Assembly: GCF_045984285.3 (NCBI RefSeq)
Contig: NZ_JBJQIK030000016.1
Coordinates: forward strand, 1-64,000
Reading direction: 5' to 3'
Length of the DNA: 64,000 nt
From: Rugamonas sp045984285
GTDB lineage: Bacteria > Pseudomonadota > Gammaproteobacteria > Burkholderiales > Burkholderiaceae_D
Below are positions 60,748-64,000 of the stretch, piece after piece. Under the pieces are notes generated by a model. It was not told the DNA's origin and did no database searches. It was given only the letters and a program-made list of their open reading frames with translations. Each line of letters starts with the position of its first letter. Positions within the stretch are counted from its first letter, which is position 1. The position numbers were made by a program, and so were the translations under genes.

Positions 60748-62688
60748 ATGCAGAGAGCGTTATCTGCCTGTTTCGCTGGCCTGGTTCTCAGCGTATCGAC
60801 AGCTGCCGATGCAGAGCTTCTTGTTCAGGACATGGGCGCCGATGGCGCCATGACCGAACTTTCGCTGGAAGAACTGGCCGACATCCGCATTACCTCCGTG
60901 TCGCGCCGTGAAGAACAGCTGTCGGATGCGCCGGCGTCCGTCTTTGTCATCACCTCCGATGACGTGCGCCGTTCCGGCGCCACCAGCCTCGTTGAGGCGC
61001 TGCGCCTCGCTCCCAACCTGCAAGTGAACATGGTCAATGCCGGCAGCTACACCGTGACGGCGCGCGGCTTCGCGAACAATGACGGCAACAAGCTGCTGGT
61101 GCTGATCGACGGCCGCTCCGTGTACTCACCGCTGTTCAGCGGCGTGTTCTGGGATGCGCAGGACGTGCTCCTTGAAGATATCGAGCGGATTGAAGTCATC
61201 AGCGGCCCCGGTGGCACGCTGTGGGGCACCAATGCCGTGAACGGCGTGATCAACGTGATCACGCGTTCCGCGGCGAATACGCAGGACGGCATCGCGGTGC
61301 TTGGCGGCGGGAGCGAACGCGCCGATGCCGCGTTCCGGTATGGGGGCAGGACGGAATCCGGCATCAGTTACCGCGCCTACGGCATGCATTTCAGGGTTCG
61401 CAGTACGGAAACGGCGAGCGGCGCCGAGGTGGACGATGCCTGGTACAAGACGCAAGCGGGCTTCCGCGCCGACTGGACTCGCGGCACGGACAGCTTCACC
61501 GTGCAGGGCGATATCTACCGCGCCAACAAGGGCCAGCCGGAGCCGGGCTCCATATCGGTGACGGGCATCGACCTCGACCTGGGCCAGATCAGCCTGCGTG
61601 GCGCGAACCTGCTGGCACGCTGGAGCCGGCCGCTGGAAGGCGGCGGGGAGCTGATGGCCCAGGCCTATTATGACCGCGTGGAACGCACGGTCCCGCCGAC
61701 GTTTGCGGAAGACCTGGATATTGTGGACGTGCAGGCGCAGGCGCGCTTCGCACCGATGGGCCGCCACACCGTGACTGCGGGCGGCGAATACCGCTATGCG
61801 CGCGACCAGCTGACGAACAGCGACATTATCGCTTTCCTGCCGGCGCGCCAGAACCTGAGCTGGGCCAGCCTGTATGCGCAGGACGATATCGCCTTGTCCG
61901 CGGCTACCACGCTGACTGCCGGTCTGCGGATGGAGCGCAACCGCTACACCGGCAACGAATTCCTGCCGAACCTGCGCCTGTCTTGGAAAGCCACGCCGGA
62001 CATGCTGTGGTGGGGCGCCGTTTCGCGTACCGTGCGCGCGCCGTCGCGGCTGGACCGCGATGTGTACATTCCCGGCAAGCCGCCATACCTGCTGGGCGGC
62101 GGGCCGGATTTCGAGTCCGAAGTGGCGCGCGTGTTCGAGCTGGGTGTGCGCGGCAAGGCGGGCGATGTGAGCTACGCGGTCAACGCCTACCGTGCGCTGT
62201 ACGATCATCTGCACACCCAGGAACTGGCGCCAAGCCAGACCTCGGTCTTCTACGGCAACGGCATGATGGGGGGCACGCGCGGCGTGGAAGCCTGGGCTGC
62301 TTACCAGCCGAACCGCTGGTTGCGGCTGAGTGCCGCATTCACGGGACTGAGCGAGCGCTTCTGGCTCAAGCCGGACAGCATCGACACTGCGGACTCGGTG
62401 GCGAAGGCCGGCCACGACCCGCGCCACACGATGCGCCTGCGCATGTCCTGGCAGCTGGATGAGTCGCGCGATCTGGATATTACCTGGCGCCGCGTGGCGA
62501 AGCTCAGCAGCCCGGACGTGCCCGCATACAAGGCGCTCGACCTGCGCTTCGGCTGGCGCATCAGCCGCGCCCTGGAGCTCTCGCTGGGAGGCGCCAACCT
62601 GCTTGGATCGCATGGCGAATTCAATGATATCGGTGTGCGCACGGAGATAGAACCTTCCTTGTATGTCAAGGTGCTAAGCCGGTTTTAG
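60748..62688 (+). CDS. TonB-dependent outer-membrane receptor (second)
   Basis: A 646-residue receptor. Signal peptide ends near residue 23 (STAADAE). The TonB box region reads LSLEELADIRITSVSRREEQ, followed by the plug (DAPASVFVITSDDVRRSGA, VLIDGRSVY, IERIEVISGPGGTLWGTNAVNGVINVITR in part). The barrel ends with an aromatic (VLSRF). It is a BtuB/CirA-like class member. A small His-rich protein and an efflux lipoprotein follow, but no gene here fixes the ligand. It is unlike the first receptor (9384). GAGGGGAATTC precedes the ATG. Confidence 0.92.
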   Translation: MQRALSACFAGLVLSVSTAADAELLVQDMGADGAMTELSLEELADIRITSVSRREEQLSDAPASVFVITSDDVRRSGATSLVEALRLAPNLQVNMVNAGSYTVTARGFANNDGNKLLVLIDGRSVYSPLFSGVFWDAQDVLLEDIERIEVISGPGGTLWGTNAVNGVINVITRSAANTQDGIAVLGGGSERADAAFRYGGRTESGISYRAYGMHFRVRSTETASGAEVDDAWYKTQAGFRADWTRGTDSFTVQGDIYRANKGQPEPGSISVTGIDLDLGQISLRGANLLARWSRPLEGGGELMAQAYYDRVERTVPPTFAEDLDIVDVQAQARFAPMGRHTVTAGGEYRYARDQLTNSDIIAFLPARQNLSWASLYAQDDIALSAATTLTAGLRMERNRYTGNEFLPNLRLSWKATPDMLWWGAVSRTVRAPSRLDRDVYIPGKPPYLLGGGPDFESEVARVFELGVRGKAGDVSYAVNAYRALYDHLHTQELAPSQTSVFYGNGMMGGTRGVEAWAAYQPNRWLRLSAAFTGLSERFWLKPDSIDTADSVAKAGHDPRHTMRLRMSWQLDESRDLDITWRRVAKLSSPDVPAYKALDLRFGWRISRALELSLGGANLLGSHGEFNDIGVRTEIEPSLYVKVLSRF

Positions 62689-62697
62689 CGTGCTAAG

Positions 62698-63096
62698 ATG
62701 GCGGCCATGATGCTGCTGCGTACCGTCCTTGTCTGGCTCCTGCTGCTGGCGCTCCCTTACCAGGGATTTGCGTCTGCCGGCATGCTGTGCGCGCCTGCCG
62801 CGCCTGCAGCCGTGGCGCCGATGCCGGATGGACCGCATGACCACGCGGCCATGGTGCACGATCACGCAGCCATTGCCGACACGCCGCAGCATGGCCACAG
62901 CGACGGCAGTGCGCACTCGCCGGCCAAGTGCGGCGGTGTGGCGGCATGCTGCATCGGCGCTGCGCTTGCGCCGCATATCGTGCTTCCGCTATCCCTGCCG
63001 CCGCCACCTTCCGAAGCGATTCCTTTCCACGCTGTTGCGCCCATGCCGGTCGATCTGGCGGCACTGGACCGTCCTCCCAAATCCGGTCCCGCCTGA
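62698..63096 (+). CDS. Small exported His-rich metal-binding-like protein
   Basis: A 132-residue protein with an N-terminal signal-like helix (TVLVWLLLLALPYQGFASA) and a middle rich in His (DGPHDHAAMVHDHAAIAD, then PQHGHSDG), then a CC pair (VAACCIGAAL) in a second hydrophobic stretch and a Pro-rich end. It resembles DUF2946/CopL-type genes that precede copper or cobalt-zinc-cadmium efflux operons. It may bind Cu or other metal. The ATG 9 bases later is an alternative start. Confidence 0.7.
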   Translation: MAAMMLLRTVLVWLLLLALPYQGFASAGMLCAPAAPAAVAPMPDGPHDHAAMVHDHAAIADTPQHGHSDGSAHSPAKCGGVAACCIGAALAPHIVLPLSLPPPPSEAIPFHAVAPMPVDLAALDRPPKSGPA

Positions 63097-63102
63097 TCCG
63101 GT

Positions 63103-63120
63103 CCGGCCATCGATGGCCGG
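63103..63120. repeat. Perfect 18-bp palindrome between efflux genes
   Basis: CCGGCCATCGATGGCCGG is its own reverse complement. It lies between the His-rich gene and the TolC-type gene. It may be an operator, an RNA hairpin that tunes downstream expression, or chance in GC-rich sequence. No U-tract follows. Confidence 0.5.
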
Positions 63121-63165
63121 TGTCGGTCCGCATCTGCGGGCCATGATTCAACACGAGGTTTCACC

Positions 63166-64000
63166 ATGAAGCATCAACTCATCGCGGCTGCCGCAGCCGT
63201 GCTGCTGAGCGGCTGCGCGTCACTCTCGCCCGATGGCGGGTTCGGCGCGGCCGCCACGGATATACGAAACAGAACCGGCGCCGAAACACGCCTGCTGCGC
63301 AACGAGGAGGATCAGCGCGCATTGGCCGCCGTGCTGCGTGAACGGCTCGCAAAGCCAATCACCGCCAACGACGCGGTGGAGATCGCGCTGCTGAACAACC
63401 GCGCCCTGCAGGCCCGCTACTGGGACCTCGGCATCGCCGAAGCAGACCTGGTGCAGGCGGGGCGCTTGCAGAATCCCGGCTTCAGCTTCAAGCGCATGAA
63501 GGACGGCAGCGACGTATCGCTGGAACGGTCGCTCACCTTCAACCTGGTAGGGCTGATCACGGCGCCGCTGGCGCAGCGCATTGAAGGCCGCCGCTTCGAA
63601 CAGGTACGCCTTGACATCAGCGCTGCCGCGCTGGCGACGGCCACCGAGGCACGCGAGGCATATTACGAGGCCGTAGCGGGCGTCCAGGGCGCAGATTATG
63701 CCGGGCAGGTGAGCGCCGCCGCCGAAGCGTCTGCCGAACTGGCGCAGCGCATGCAGCAGGCGGGCAACTGGAGCAAGTACGACGCAGCGCGCGAGCAGGC
63801 ATACCACGCCGATTCGATGGCCGACGTATCGCGTGCGCTCCGCAACGCCATCGCCACCCGCGAGAAGCTGGCGCGCGTGCTGGGCCTCGATGCCGCGGAC
63901 ATCAAGCTGCCGGAGCGCCTGCCGGACCTGCCCGCAGCGCACCAGCTGCCGGACGTGGAGCAGGCCGCAATGACGGGCAGGGCTGATATCGCGGCTGCAA
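63166..64000 (+). CDS. TolC/OMF-type outer-membrane efflux lipoprotein, 5' part only
   Basis: The first 278 codons of an outer-membrane efflux protein; the frame is open to the window end. Lipobox LSGC (about residues 14-17) marks a lipoprotein like CusC, NodT or CzcC. The following KPITANDAVEIALLNNRALQ and DLGIAEADLVQAGRLQNPG are the family's opening helix and strand. GAGG lies before the ATG. After the His-rich gene, it is probably the outer-membrane part of an RND metal efflux operon continuing to the right (inference). Confidence 0.88.
   Translation, partial: MKHQLIAAAAAVLLSGCASLSPDGGFGAAATDIRNRTGAETRLLRNEEDQRALAAVLRERLAKPITANDAVEIALLNNRALQARYWDLGIAEADLVQAGRLQNPGFSFKRMKDGSDVSLERSLTFNLVGLITAPLAQRIEGRRFEQVRLDISAAALATATEAREAYYEAVAGVQGADYAGQVSAAAEASAELAQRMQQAGNWSKYDAAREQAYHADSMADVSRALRNAIATREKLARVLGLDAADIKLPERLPDLPAAHQLPDVEQAAMTGRADIAAA

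Noticed and set aside
1..64000. Prophage, transposon or genomic island borders; CRISPR; RNA genes
   Set aside because: I saw no integrase, transposase, terminal repeats, tRNA-adjacent attachment site, regularly spaced repeats or rRNA/tRNA-like sequence.

Overview
The window reads as a chromosomal segment of a GC-rich betaproteobacterium, most likely an Oxalobacteraceae member of the Massilia/Duganella type. This is inferred from the codon bias, the short Bv3F/H-NS-type nucleoid protein, the many TonB receptors and secreted peptidases, and the generally environmental gene content. No rRNA, tRNA, CRISPR array, integrase or insertion sequence is visible. Coding density is high and no gene-free stretch exceeds 300 bases. 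Many neighbouring genes are translationally coupled (ATGA or TGATG overlaps), and several convergent pairs overlap at their 3' ends.

Bases 1-9,300 hold redox and detoxification genes: a partial metallo-beta-lactamase-fold hydrolase, an ArsR regulator with an Old Yellow Enzyme, a DUF1304 protein, an aspartoacylase-like hydrolase, an acyltransferase, a Nudix hydrolase, and an azoreductase-pirin pair opposite a LysR regulator, followed by phosphatidylserine decarboxylase. Bases 9,300-15,700 hold a TonB receptor, a GAF-GAF-PAS adenylate cyclase in a tight three-gene unit, and H-NS. Bases 15,700-35,600 hold mixed metabolism and stress genes: amidohydrolase, LON-domain protein, PaiB, an EamA transporter, an erythromycin-esterase-like protein, trpS coupled to a CTG-started DUF1294 gene, two related secreted proteins with thrombospondin-type-3-like repeats, CocE and S9 peptidases, AraC/SDR, a four-gene coupled HD/transglutaminase/MFS/solute-binding operon, CheW and an RNase H.

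Bases 35,750-57,010 are the most interesting part. Two converging gene sets encode a class B penicillin-binding protein with an intact SxxK/SxN/KTG signature, a protein with a sigma-4-like HTH, a small protein, an SPFH-like protein, a protein with two degenerate Lon-protease-like folds, a zinc-ribbon SPFH coiled-coil protein, and a SHOCT-kinase-FGE protein on the plus strand. On the minus strand are an atypical Ser/Thr kinase, a SEDS (RodA/FtsW-type) polymerase with an added FHA-like domain, an FHA-like protein, an SH3b membrane protein and a true FHA protein. The SEDS plus class B PBP pair is the known core of a peptidoglycan synthase. Together with two kinases and FHA readers, it recalls the actinobacterial pknAB-rodA-pbpA-fha locus, but with different accessory parts. 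I infer a dedicated, phosphorylation-controlled cell-envelope synthesis or stress module. An OsmC-pirin pair sits between the two halves.

Bases 57,100-64,000 hold a glycine-zipper protein, a GNAT acetyltransferase, an M28 peptidase, a persulfide-dioxygenase-like hydrolase, a second TonB receptor, a His-rich small protein, and the start of a TolC-type lipoprotein that runs off the window and probably begins a metal efflux operon.
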